54,662 bases of DNA from Polaromonas sp. (GTDB lineage: Bacteria > Pseudomonadota > Gammaproteobacteria > Burkholderiales > Burkholderiaceae_C): assembly GCF_030689685.1 (NCBI RefSeq), contig NZ_JAUYEY010000041.1, positions 1 through 54,662 of the forward strand. Reading direction: 5' to 3'. This document shows positions 16,312 to 26,041 of this stretch, piece after piece (within the stretch, counting starts at the first letter, position 1; every line of letters starts with the position of its first letter). The notes below the pieces were generated by a model. That model saw nothing but the letters and a program-made list of their open reading frames with translations. It was not told where the DNA came from and did no database searches. The translations under genes were made by a program, and so were the position numbers.

Positions 16312-17859
16312 TTACTTGAACTGCAGTCCTTGCACGCGTATCAGGCCGTCAGGTATGGTGCGCACGCCCGTCAACTTCTTGTTGTATGCCCACAACCAGT
16401 TGCGATGGAACAGATAGATGATCGGGCGATCCTTGCCAACCTGCGCGGAGACTTGCTCGAACAACTTGGCGCGTTCGGTCAGATCACGCGTGCTGCGCGA
16501 GCGGTTCAGAAAATCGTCGACTTCCGGCTTGCAATAGCCCGCATAATTGAGCGGCTGCTTGCAACCGTGGAAGCTGAACAGATTCCCGTCCGGATCAGCG
16601 CGACCGCTCCACGCCAGCATGTACGCGTCAAACTGACCTTTGTCCGCCAGACTGAGCGAAGTCGCAAATTCGGTCGACTGAATCTTGACGTCGAAACCGG
16701 CCTCTTTGGCCATCGCTTGCACCACCTGCGCCATGCGCTGGGCGTCGGAGGTGGTCGGCGTCATCAGCGTGAAAGTCGGATTGGTGACCCCGGCCTCCTT
16801 TAACAGCGCCTTGGCGCGCGCGATATTACGCTTGGGGATCGGATTGTTTTTCGCATAGAACGCATTGCTTGGTGGTACCCACTGATTGCCGGCGACGGCT
16901 TCTCCGTCCATGGCCACCTGCACAATACCGGCCCGGTCCAGCGACAGCTCGAACGCTTCCCTCACGCGCGCATCGCGGCCCAGCGGATTTTTCTGGGCCT
17001 GGTCGCTTTTGCCGGTATTGATGGTGATGCCCTGGTAACCCAGTTCGACGATACGCGCGACCTGGAAGCGGCTGTCCGTTTTGATCTGGGCAATATCGGA
17101 TGGTGCCACGCGCTCGATGAAATCGAGTTGCCCCGAACGCAGGTTGGCCAGCCGTACAGTCGCGTCGACGATGGGCTGAAAAACGACTTTGTCGAAATGA
17201 ACTTCGGACTTGTTCCAGTAGTTCTGGTAGCGCTCCAGCACGATGCGGTCCTGCGCGACGCGCTCGGTGAACTTGAAGGGGCCCGAGCACACGGGTTTGC
17301 TGCCGAAACCCGTTGGATTTTCTTGCGCCGCCTTGGGCGACACCATCATGCCCGCGCGATCAGCAAGAACTGCCAGCAGCGGGGAGAACGGTGCCGACAG
17401 ATTCAGGCGAACGGTCTGGTCGTCCAGCACGTCGACGCCAGAGACAGGCAGCAGCTCGCCGCGGCGGTTGGAGCCGGCCAGGTTTTTATGGCGCTCAATA
17501 TTGAATTTGACAGCGGCAGCATCGAATTTTTCACCATCGTGAAAGGTCACGCCCTTGCGCAGCTTCAGGATCAGGGCCTTGTTGTCGGGCGCCCAGATAT
17601 AAGAGGTGGCTAGCTGCGGCACGATGTTGAGCTTTTCGTCGATCTCCAGCAGCTTGTCGCACAGCGATGAAAACACAATGCGACCGACAAAGGTGCGCGC
17701 CATGGTCGGATCGAGTACATCGGGATCTTCGGCCAGGCCGATGCGCAAGGTTTGAGCCTGTGCGCCAGCCATGAAAAATCCTGCGGTGATCGCAAGGGCG
17801 GCGCCCCATCGCAGGCCGAAGCGGCCGATTGGCGACGCGGTTGGTGTAGATGTCTGCAT
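16312..17859 (-). CDS. dppA: Periplasmic peptide-binding protein of the ABC transporter, DppA type
   Basis: The protein is 514 residues from ATG 17859, chosen because GGAG lies upstream and a signal peptide follows at once (GLRWGAALAITAGFFMAGAQA). The SBP_bac_5 fold is evident: LRIGLAEDPDVLDPTMARTF, LKLRKGVTFHDGEKFDAAAV, and the C-terminal lobe with REAFELSLDRAGIVQVAMDG. Substrates of cluster C proteins include dipeptides, glutathione and nickel; this one cannot be assigned. Its gene follows both ATPase genes, an order common in Burkholderiales. Confidence 0.88.
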   Translation of the reverse strand: MQTSTPTASPIGRFGLRWGAALAITAGFFMAGAQAQTLRIGLAEDPDVLDPTMARTFVGRIVFSSLCDKLLEIDEKLNIVPQLATSYIWAPDNKALILKLRKGVTFHDGEKFDAAAVKFNIERHKNLAGSNRRGELLPVSGVDVLDDQTVRLNLSAPFSPLLAVLADRAGMMVSPKAAQENPTGFGSKPVCSGPFKFTERVAQDRIVLERYQNYWNKSEVHFDKVVFQPIVDATVRLANLRSGQLDFIERVAPSDIAQIKTDSRFQVARIVELGYQGITINTGKSDQAQKNPLGRDARVREAFELSLDRAGIVQVAMDGEAVAGNQWVPPSNAFYAKNNPIPKRNIARAKALLKEAGVTNPTFTLMTPTTSDAQRMAQVVQAMAKEAGFDVKIQSTEFATSLSLADKGQFDAYMLAWSGRADPDGNLFSFHGCKQPLNYAGYCKPEVDDFLNRSRSTRDLTERAKLFEQVSAQVGKDRPIIYLFHRNWLWAYNKKLTGVRTIPDGLIRVQGLQFK

Positions 17860-17950
17860 GTCGTGGAGTCTCCTGGGTTGGTGCTTACTGAAGTCGGACG
17901 GGTTGCTGCTGGACGCTCTTTTTGGGAGCCACTCGGGATGATTCAATGGC

Positions 17951-19038
17951 TCAAATACATGCGGTGGCCTCCGTTTTTTTCAGCTGAAACGCCGCCTGCA
18001 GCTTTTGCAGCCGCACATTGGGTGGCGGAAGGCTGGTCTCGGGCAGCGTACCGGCGGTTGCCGCAATTTCCTTCCAGAAATGGCATGCGGTGCTGTGCCC
18101 GTCTTCTGCCGTTAAGGCCGGAACCTCTTCGGCGCAGCGCGCACGCGCATGCGGACAGCGGGTGCGGAAACGACAACCGGATGGGGGATTGATCGGATTC
18201 GGAACATCACCCTGCAGCAGAACACGGTGGCGCTGCAGCCCGGGTTCGGGGAGCGGAATCGCCGAAAGCAGGGCCTGAGTGTAAGGATGGCGTGGCTGCG
18301 CAAACAGGTTTTTCTTGTCTGTGTACTCAACAATCTGGCCGAGGTACATCACAGCCACATGCGACGAAATATGTTTCACGACCGCCAGATCGTGCGCAAT
18401 GAATATGTAAGACAAACCCAGCCGCCGTTGCAGATCCTGCAGCAGGTTCACCACTTGAGCCTGGATCGACACGTCCAACGCCGACACCGGCTCGTCACAG
18501 ACGATCAGTCGCGGCTCAACCGCCAGCGCGCGCGCGATGCCGATACGCTGCCTTTGTCCGCCAGAAAATTCGTGCGGATAACGCTGCAGGTATTGAGGTG
18601 CGAGTCCGACCAGGTCGAGCAGTTCGGCTGCACGTTCTCGGTGCCTGCCGCGCGCCAAACCGTGCAGCGCGAGCGGCTCCGTCAGGGTCTGCTCCACCGT
18701 CATGCGCGGATTAAGTGAAGAGTAGGGATCCTGGAAAATCATCTGCACATCGCGTCGCCGCATGCGCATTTCTGCCGGACTCAGGCTCGTCATGTCTTCG
18801 CCGTCGAACCAGACCTTGCCTGATGTGGCCTCCAGCAGTCGCAGTGCGAGCCGTCCCACCGTGGATTTACCGCAGCCGGATTCACCTACCAGCGCCATGG
18901 TTTCTCCAGCAGCCAGCTCGAAGTTAATGCCGTCTACCGCATGCACCACCGCCGTGTCACGGCGAAACAGGCTTTTCTGGATCGGAAAGTGCTTGACCAG
19001 GTTTTCAATGCGCAACAGCGGCGTGGATATTGAGGAAT

Positions 19039-19042
<4 letters not shown>
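17951..19042 (-). CDS. dppF: Peptide ABC transporter ATPase, DppF type
   Basis: The 363-residue ATPase shows Walker [10 protein letters not shown], the signature [15 protein letters not shown], Walker [15 protein letters not shown] and the oligopeptide-transporter C-terminal extension with the cysteine cluster [14 protein letters not shown]. The ATG at 19042 overlaps the end of dppD by four bases. It forms the ATPase heterodimer with DppD. The last 25 residues ([17 protein letters not shown] region) are not part of the family. Confidence 0.9.
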
Positions 19043-20039
<997 letters not shown>

Positions 20040-20043
<4 letters not shown>

Positions 20044-20765
20044 GCGGGTGTCCCGCAGGTCTGGCGAGCGGCGTGAAAGCGTGCGATTTCCGCTTCGATC
20101 AAGCTGCGGTCAATCATGCCGCTCGGACTCTCGCGGCTGGGCAGGCAGGCGACGAAGGGCTGAAAGCGCTCCAGGCTGACCTCGTACAGGCGGCGAAGTT
20201 CGACAAGGGGTTCTGCGTGATCGTCGACCCGCAAATCGAGCGCCGGATAATCCTGGTCGCTGTAGATGAGTAGCGCGGCCCCCTGCTTGCCGCGCTTGTC
20301 GCCACCGGCCGCTTCACCGGCAGCCATGGCGCGGATCAGCCTTTCAGCAAAAGGAAGCGCGGCATGTGCCGCATAGCTGTCGGCGGTGGCCTCAATGACC
20401 TGCGGGCCGGCCAGCATGTTTCCGGCGACAGAGAAGTCCTCACGCAGCGTATGCCCGCACCAGTCAATGCATTCCGCGCCACTGTGCGCGGCGCCACGGC
20501 CCTTGGCGTCGATCATGTGAAATTGCCGATGCGCACTGCCGGCGTCCGTTGCCAGCAGCGCCAGCAATAACTCGGCCGGCTCCCGCTGTTGCGCCATCCC
20601 TTCAAGAGCAGGCGCGGCAAGCAGCGGGTTTACCAATGCCTGGGTGGCGAGCGCGCCGACACCGCCAAGCGCATGCGGACACAAGGCGCCAACAGCAAAG
20701 AACCTGCTTGCAATGGCAACGCCGAATGCGCCGGAGACATCCCGTGCAACGATGGACCAAGTCAT
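20040..20765 (-). CDS. DUF1028 family protein (putative Ntn-type hydrolase)
   Basis: The protein is 241 residues from ATG 20765 with GGGGAAG upstream; a longer frame to 20969 adds an unrelated leader. MTWSIVARDVSGAFGVAIAS and the later VGALCPHALGGVGALATQA are diagnostic of DUF1028. Family members are proposed to be Ntn-like hydrolases related to peptide or amide breakdown; the reaction is not proven. Being first in the dpp operon, it may process the imported substrate or an amide derivative of it. The spacer 20766-21055 (290 bases) shows nothing recognisable. Confidence 0.85.
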
Positions 20766-21055
20766 GGACTTCCCCCAAAGGGCGATACGCAATGTGCTGC
20801 GGCGGTTGGCAGTGCGACAACAACCGATGCGAGAATTTCGAATTCCATTAAAACATAACCTGCCGTCATTCATGTTGAACGCGTTGCTGAACAGCCTATT
20901 GCCAAGCAAAAAATGGGCCAGTGTTGGGTTTATGTGCCGTAAGCAACGCCCATCAAGGCGCTGTCTCATGCAACCGCCGTTTACACAAAATTCGGGACAC
21001 CCTCATCGGGCTGCTCCCCCGCAAGCCTGGATCTGCTTGCGATGTCGTGCACGTG

Positions 21056-21434
21056 ATGAACTGCAGCCGATGCCCACCACCCAAGTCGTCCCTGAATGAC
21101 CCCGCGTCTTATTCGCCGCCGAGCGCATCTTGCTCCCCTGGCAATGGACTGCGATCGCCATCATGGGCTTCGGCTTCGTGGTCGAACGCCTCGACCTCAG
21201 CGACCAGCCACTGCACGCATCGCAGCGCGGCTTCTCGCCATGGCCCGGCGTGGGCCTGCTGCTGATCGGCGTCGGTGTCGCCGTGGTTTCCCCGCCACGG
21301 TTCTGTCGCATCAGGCGCGGCCTGGGCGGGCAGGAGACCCACGCGGCCACTGGAGCGGTTTCGGCGTGTGGCCCAACTTCCTGCTGACCATGGTGGCGGT
21401 CGCGTTAGCAGCGAATTTCATCTGGGCAGCGTGA
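21056..21434 (+). pseudogene. DUF202 membrane protein gene with two frameshifts
   Basis: Frame 1 from ATG 21056 ends in SLNDP; the next frame reads RVLFAAERILLPWQWTAIAI, MGFGFVVERLDL and PWPGVGLLLIGVGVAVVSPP; a third frame reads HWSGFGVWPNFLLTMVAVAL and ends at 21434. Joined, they give the normal DUF202 layout (LNDPRVLFAAERTLL..., then three membrane helices, about 120 residues). The first break is the loss of one C in a run of four or five. The second, near 21300-21320, also fits the loss of one base. Sequencing error cannot be excluded. Confidence 0.7.
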
Positions 21435-21465
21435 CGGCTCCAGCCGGACTCGATGACATAACCTA

Positions 21466-21711
21466 TCACCGGCCGGTAGGGCAATAGACGTTCTTGGGCT
21501 CTTCGCCGCGCAGGTACTCCAGCTCTTCTTCTTCGGTGGCCTTGCGCACCTCCACGAGCCATGCGCGCTTGCCGTACAGGTCATGTAAAGTGGCGCTCAT
21601 GTGCGCTTGCACGTCGTCGTTTGGGCCAAAGGCTTTAAACCAGCGGCGCGCCTTGCCCTCGTAGCGGAAGTCCACAACCCAGATCGTTGAGGTCTTGAAG
21701 AACTCGGCCAT
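21466..21711 (-). CDS. 81-residue soluble protein with a single C-terminal-arm cysteine
   Basis: The ATG at 21711 lies one base after the stop of the SoxB-like gene, so the two are co-translated. The protein is charged, with a beta-rich start (TIWVVDFRYEGKARRWFKAF), an acidic segment (ATEEEELEYLRGEEP) and the tail NVYCPTGR. Cys77 is its only cysteine and is fifth from the end. I do not recognise a family. A lone cysteine on a flexible C-terminal arm is how SoxY and DsrC carry sulfur, and the operon is a sulfur operon, so a sulfur-carrier role is a reasonable guess, nothing more. Confidence 0.7.
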   Translation of the reverse strand: MAEFFKTSTIWVVDFRYEGKARRWFKAFGPNDDVQAHMSATLHDLYGKRAWLVEVRKATEEEELEYLRGEEPKNVYCPTGR

Positions 21712-21712
21712 G

Positions 21713-23158
21713 TCAGATCGCCACCACGCTGCCGCGCCGGCTCCCCCTGACCTGGCTGGTGCGCGCGAACAGCCCTTGTAAGGCATCGACCGCTCGCATG
21801 TCGATCTTCTGCCGGTTACTGCCGTACTTTTTCGGTACGCCTTGCTCGCCCAGCATCGCCGCGCGGTAGATGCGGCCGCCCTTGATCGGCTTGCCGTCGA
21901 CGAGCAGGTCCTCGATCCGGTGACCTTTCGGATTCTCCATCTTGAAGTATAGGTTCAGGCCGCGGCAGCGCTTGACGAATCCGCCCATTTGACAGTACGC
22001 ATCGGCCGAGTAGGTGCGTTCGAGATTGGCTTCCAGCATGGCGCGCAACTCCTCGCCGGTGAGCTCGACGGTCGACACCTGCGGGTCGGTCGGAACGATG
22101 TTCCACAACTGTCCCAGCGTCACTTCGCCGGGCAGGATCGGCGCCCCGTAGCGCCATCCGTTGGAGAAGGCCAGGCGCGTTCCGGCGGCGCCGGCGATCG
22201 CGTCGAGCAGCACGTTGTCCATCGACGCTTCGAGTGACGTGGCACGGTCGAGCGGGCTGCGAACCTGGCCGACGACTTGGTCGAGGAAGTCCCGGTGCGG
22301 TGCCATCGTGTCGCGAACCATCGCGTCGATGTCGGCGTCCGCTGCGATCGAGTCGTCGGTGCAGATAAGCTCGTGCTGAACATCGATGACCTTGCCGTCG
22401 CTCACCGTCAGGTCGAGCCGTCCGACGAACGAGCCGTGGCAACCCGACTGGATGATCGGTGTGGAGCCGATCCACACCGGGCGGTACAGCCGGTTGTGGG
22501 TGTGGCCGCTGATCAGCACGTCAATGCCCGCGACTTCGGCCGCGAGCTTGGCGTCCTGGGCAAAGCCGAGGTGCGACAGCACGACGATCAGGTCGACACG
22601 GTCCTCGGTGCGCAGCCGCTCGATGTGGGCCGGCAGTTCGGTGTTGCCCAGGGTGAAGCGCACGCCGGTCGAATAGCTCGGCGGCATGCTTTTGTCAATG
22701 ATGTTGGAGGCGATGCCGACGATGCCGATGCGCACCCCGCCCCGCTCGACGATGCGGCTGGGCGCAAACACCAGGCGGTCGCTGTCGACCTCGAAACAAT
22801 TGATCGCGAGCACCGGATAGGCTAGGCTCGACGCGAGCTTGCGGAACTGCGCCGGCCCGTAGGCGAATTCCCAGTGCGCCGTCATGGCGTCGAATTCGAG
22901 CGCGTTCATCAGCGGAACCATGGCCTCGCCCTGGGAGTTCACCGCGACGAAGGTGCCGTGGAAGGTGTCGCCGTTGTCCAGCGCCAGCACGGCGCCGGGG
23001 CGTTGCGCCCGCACCTGCTTGAACACGCTGGCGATTCGCGCCAGACCGCCGCAGGTCTGGTACCTGGACCCGCCGCGCGCGCGAAACACCTCGGGGTGGG
23101 GTTCGAGGTAGCCGTGCAGGTCATTGATCTGCAAGATGGTGAGTTTACGTTCGGACAT
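21713..23158 (-). CDS. SoxB-like metallophosphatase/5'-nucleotidase-fold hydrolase without signal peptide
   Basis: The 481-residue protein has the dinuclear-metal domain of the UshA/SoxB family: INDLHG (Asp13, His15), DNGDTFHG (Asp61, Asp64), LSHLGF (His196) and ISGHTHN (His219, His221), then a 5'-nucleotidase C-terminal domain (FSNGWRYGAPILPGEVT, LERTYSADAYCQMGG). The catalytic GNHEFDYG of nucleotidases is replaced by TAHWEFAYG (His95), the form found in SoxB, which releases sulfate from SoxY-bound S-sulfonate. Unlike SoxB it starts directly with the fold, so it should be cytoplasmic. It follows a persulfide dioxygenase gene (51-base gap). Confidence 0.8.
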   Translation of the reverse strand: MSERKLTILQINDLHGYLEPHPEVFRARGGSRYQTCGGLARIASVFKQVRAQRPGAVLALDNGDTFHGTFVAVNSQGEAMVPLMNALEFDAMTAHWEFAYGPAQFRKLASSLAYPVLAINCFEVDSDRLVFAPSRIVERGGVRIGIVGIASNIIDKSMPPSYSTGVRFTLGNTELPAHIERLRTEDRVDLIVVLSHLGFAQDAKLAAEVAGIDVLISGHTHNRLYRPVWIGSTPIIQSGCHGSFVGRLDLTVSDGKVIDVQHELICTDDSIAADADIDAMVRDTMAPHRDFLDQVVGQVRSPLDRATSLEASMDNVLLDAIAGAAGTRLAFSNGWRYGAPILPGEVTLGQLWNIVPTDPQVSTVELTGEELRAMLEANLERTYSADAYCQMGGFVKRCRGLNLYFKMENPKGHRIEDLLVDGKPIKGGRIYRAAMLGEQGVPKKYGSNRQKIDMRAVDALQGLFARTSQVRGSRRGSVVAI

Positions 23159-23209
23159 AGGGTGCCTTTCTGGGCGGAATCAACATCAGCGGAGGCCTGC
23201 GCGTTGGAC

Positions 23210-23971
23210 TCAGCCTTGCGGACTCTCGGCCATGTGCTCACAGTATTCGCGCATCTGCTCGGGCAGGTCTTGCGGGCACACGCCGCAGTGACGATTTCCG
23301 GGCACCGCATAGTCGATGAACTTCGGATACGGCAGGTTGAGCCCGGACATAATGGTCTTGAACTCTTCCAGCGTTCGCCCGTGTCCAAGGCGCGGATTGC
23401 GGCTTTTCTCCTGGCCGATCGAAGAGACGCGACGGTTCTGGTAGTCATGCGCCGGATAGACCAGCACCTCATCGGACAACGCAAAAAGCTTTTCGGTCAC
23501 GCTCTTGTAGAGCGCCGTCGCGTCGCCGTTCTGGAAGTCGGTACGACCGCAGCCGTCGATTAGCAAGGCGTCGCCGCTGAAGACCCGATCGCTGCCATTG
23601 TCTATGCATCGGTAAGCGAAGTGGCCTTCGGTGTGGCCGGGCGTATGCAGCGGGTCCACCTGGATGCCACCGAGTTGCAGCGGCGTGCCTTCCTCGATGC
23701 CCACATCGACGCATGGCAGCCGGTCGATCGCAGGAGCGGCGATCCGGCTGCCGACGCGCTGCTTCAGATGCAGCGCGGCGGTGATGTGATCGGCGTGGAT
23801 GTGCGTGTCGAGCGTCAGCGCCAGCGTCAGCCGCAGGGACTGCAAGACCTGCAAGTCGCGGTCAATGGCGTTGACGACCGGGTCGATCAACATCGCCTGC
23901 CCGGTCGTCTCGCAGCCCAGCAGGTAGGTGTAGGTGCTCGATACCGGTTCGAAGAGTTGCCTGAAGATCAT
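23210..23971 (-). CDS. ETHE1-type persulfide dioxygenase (metallo-beta-lactamase fold)
   Basis: The 253-residue protein has the metal motif THIHADH (His57, His59, Asp61, His62), HTPGHTEGH (His112), SGDALLIDGCGRTDF (Asp133) and YPAHDY (His174). The SGDALLI-x-G-CGRTDFQ segment is diagnostic of ETHE1 and its bacterial homologues, mononuclear iron enzymes that oxidise glutathione persulfide to sulfite. The N-terminal FEPVSSTYTYLLG also matches. The ATG overlaps the tsdA stop by four bases. The tail has two cysteines (HCGVCPQD) not needed for iron. Confidence 0.85.
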   Translation of the reverse strand: MIFRQLFEPVSSTYTYLLGCETTGQAMLIDPVVNAIDRDLQVLQSLRLTLALTLDTHIHADHITAALHLKQRVGSRIAAPAIDRLPCVDVGIEEGTPLQLGGIQVDPLHTPGHTEGHFAYRCIDNGSDRVFSGDALLIDGCGRTDFQNGDATALYKSVTEKLFALSDEVLVYPAHDYQNRRVSSIGQEKSRNPRLGHGRTLEEFKTIMSGLNLPYPKFIDYAVPGNRHCGVCPQDLPEQMREYCEHMAESPQG

Positions 23972-25065
23972 GGGCGGCTTTCCTTTGACGGCTTGAACGG
24001 CTTGAACGGCTTCGGCGCGCCGCTGGCGCCGAGCACTTTGCCCGCCACCTCGCGACCGTACATCGAATCATCGGTGGCGTGGAAATCGTTGCGTGTGCCT
24101 TGCACGCTGCCGGTGTAGCGCGGGTCTTGCGGCCGCTCGTGACTATTCATGTACAGCGCCACGTCCCAGGCCTGCTGTTCGCTCAGCGTACCAGGCAGCC
24201 CGAGCGGCATGTTTGCCTTGATGAAGGCCGCGGCGTTGCTGATGCGGCCCATGCCGGCGCCCCAGTTGAATGAGTCCGACCCCCAGAGCGCCGGGAATAC
24301 CGCAGTGCCGTCCTGCGTGCGCTGGCCTGCACCGTCGGCGGCGTGGCACAGCACGCAGTTCTGAGCGTAGACCTTCTCGCCGCGGGCGAAGTCGGCCCTT
24401 TGCGCCGGCAGCGCAAGCGTCGGGTAACCGCGGCCGGCGATTTTCGGGTTGAGAGGTGCACCGGTCGCAAGCCAGTACGCGTAGCTCTCCAGCGCCACCA
24501 GCTCCGGCGCGCCGAGCGGCGGCGCCCGGCCGTTCATGCTGTACTCGAAGCAGCCTTGCAGGCGCTGCTGGAACGTGGTGACGCTCTTGGTCTTGCTGCG
24601 GTATGCGGGGTAGCTGACGAACGCGGCCCACAGCGGTGATGAGTCCGCCAGCCGCCCGGCGTCGAGGTGGCAACTGACGCAGCGCAGGCTGTTGCCGACA
24701 TACGCGGGCGCGGCACGGGGCGTGTCGATGAAGATCTCGCGGCCACGGCGAATCACGTCACCAAACTCGCCGGCCGGCAGGTCGGCCTCCGACGGCGGCC
24801 GAAACGCCACGCCTGCGCCGGCCGCAGCAGCCGGCGCAGTGAGCTCGGCACGCGGCGGGTCGCCTGCCAAGTCATTCGGCGGTCTCGGCGCCGACGCTGC
24901 CGACACCACTGGGTCTGGCGGAGCACTCCTCAGCGCGGCCATCTTTCGTTCGGTGTGGGCCTGCATGCCAAAGTAGTCAAAAACACCTCCCGCATAGAGG
25001 CCGACGATGATCGCCAGCGTTGCCAGCGCGCCGCCGGTATAGATATTTTGCCGAGCATTCATCAC
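23968..25065 (-). CDS. tsdA: Diheme thiosulfate dehydrogenase TsdA
   Basis: The 365-residue periplasmic protein has an N-terminal membrane or signal helix (about 9-32), a Pro/Ala linker, and two heme domains: CVSCH (129-133) and CVLCH (237-241). RCVSCHLDAGR and LQGCFEYSMNGRAPP are TsdA hallmarks; Cys172 corresponds to the unusual axial Cys ligand of heme 1, and Met286 in NMPLGLPG suits heme 2. TsdA joins two thiosulfates to tetrathionate or runs in reverse. The C terminus PKPFKPFKPS comes from a tandem 9-base repeat (about 23985-24010). It overlaps tsdB and the dioxygenase gene. Confidence 0.85.
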   Translation of the reverse strand: MMNARQNIYTGGALATLAIIVGLYAGGVFDYFGMQAHTERKMAALRSAPPDPVVSAASAPRPPNDLAGDPPRAELTAPAAAAGAGVAFRPPSEADLPAGEFGDVIRRGREIFIDTPRAAPAYVGNSLRCVSCHLDAGRLADSSPLWAAFVSYPAYRSKTKSVTTFQQRLQGCFEYSMNGRAPPLGAPELVALESYAYWLATGAPLNPKIAGRGYPTLALPAQRADFARGEKVYAQNCVLCHAADGAGQRTQDGTAVFPALWGSDSFNWGAGMGRISNAAAFIKANMPLGLPGTLSEQQAWDVALYMNSHERPQDPRYTGSVQGTRNDFHATDDSMYGREVAGKVLGASGAPKPFKPFKPSKESRP

Positions 25066-25730
25066 CGAGCGCCCCGTACAGGTAGCGAGGCGTAGTGGTC
25101 GGCAACTGCGCGCACCTCGGCGTCAGACAGCTTCTTGGCGACCGCGGCCATCAGACCCAACGGGCCGGGTGGTCGCGCGCCCGTTTTCCATGCCATCAAT
25201 TGGTTTGCAAGGTAAGTTGCGCCCTGCCCGGTCAGGGCCGGGAAATCCGAACCCACGCCCCGACCGCCAGGGCCATGACATTGCTCGCACGACGGCAGCT
25301 TGTCGGCCCAGCGGCCACGGATAGCCAGGGTAGCGCCGACCCTGGCAGACGCTGGCGCTACCGCGGGGGCCGACGCAGGTGCTGCTGGCAGGACCGCAGC
25401 CGGTACAGCTTGCACGGGCAACGCTGCGTAATACGCCGACACCTCGGCGCGGTCGACAACCGCCAAGGCCTTGGCGATCGGCATCATCACGGAGCTGACG
25501 CGTGTGCCGGCCACGAAGGCATCTAGCTGCCGCTGCATGTAGGATGCGCCCAGACCCGCCAGGCGTGGAAAGCCGCCCTGCGGGACCCCTTCGCCTGCCG
25601 CCCCGTGACAGGTCTGGCAGGCCGGGGCAGCCCCGGCGCCCGCCTTGGCGATCGCCGCGCCGTCGGCATGACTGTTTGCGCTCAACGCCATGCCCAAGGC
25701 AAGTCCGAATCCACACCAAACTGCGATCAC
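25062..25730 (-). CDS. tsdB: Diheme cytochrome c, TsdB electron acceptor
   Basis: The 222-residue protein has a signal peptide (GFGLALGMALSANSHA) and two class I heme domains of the c4 type: CQTCH (38-42) and CEQCH (148-152), joined by a Pro/Ala-rich linker (about 106-130). The layout and the overlap with tsdA fit TsdB, which takes electrons from TsdA to the oxidase. The start is a GTG at 25730 that overlaps the stop of the upstream small gene (GTGA), which supports this start. Confidence 0.8.
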   Translation of the reverse strand: MIAVWCGFGLALGMALSANSHADGAAIAKAGAGAAPACQTCHGAAGEGVPQGGFPRLAGLGASYMQRQLDAFVAGTRVSSVMMPIAKALAVVDRAEVSAYYAALPVQAVPAAVLPAAPASAPAVAPASARVGATLAIRGRWADKLPSCEQCHGPGGRGVGSDFPALTGQGATYLANQLMAWKTGARPPGPLGLMAAVAKKLSDAEVRAVADHYASLPVRGAR

Positions 25731-26029
25731 GATTCGGACTCCTTCGGAAACTTGTCACCATCCTCGGTGCGTGAGTGTCCGGCCAACGGGCGCTGAGAGG
25801 CCTCGTGTCGCCGAAGGCATCGCCGCGTGAAGCCGAAGCACGTTGTCGGCGCCGACCCGGTCGCGCAACTGCCGCGGCGCAGTCGCCGGCAACCGTAGCC
25901 GCCAACCTCGCCGGCGCGCGAGAAAGATTCTGCGTGCATGCCCAGAGCAAGGAGCCGCTTCCGCAGGATGTTGAGGTTGAACAGGATGCCGGTAAGAAAC
26001 GCCAGCGGAAAGACGTACAGAGGTGTCAT
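25727..26029 (-). CDS. 100-residue protein with one membrane helix
   Basis: The ATG at 26029 lies 12 bases after the multicopper oxidase stop, and the TGA overlaps the tsdB GTG (GTGA). The N terminus is a membrane segment (LYVFPLAFLTGILFNLNILR). The rest is basic with four cysteines (GYGCRRLRRGSC, TTCFGF, RRCLRRH) and no family I know. The tight spacing argues that it is translated, although its low-complexity, Arg-rich tail could also be the result of a frameshift in a longer membrane protein. Confidence 0.5.
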   Translation of the reverse strand: MTPLYVFPLAFLTGILFNLNILRKRLLALGMHAESFSRAGEVGGYGCRRLRRGSCATGSAPTTCFGFTRRCLRRHEASQRPLAGHSRTEDGDKFPKESES

Positions 26030-26041
26030 GGTGGCCGCCGA

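Noticed and set aside
23984..24010. Tandem 9-base repeats (GACGGCTTG-like) as a possible CRISPR or variable repeat
   Set aside because: Only three units without spacers, within tsdA, coding the PKPFKPFKPS tail. It is a minor coding repeat.
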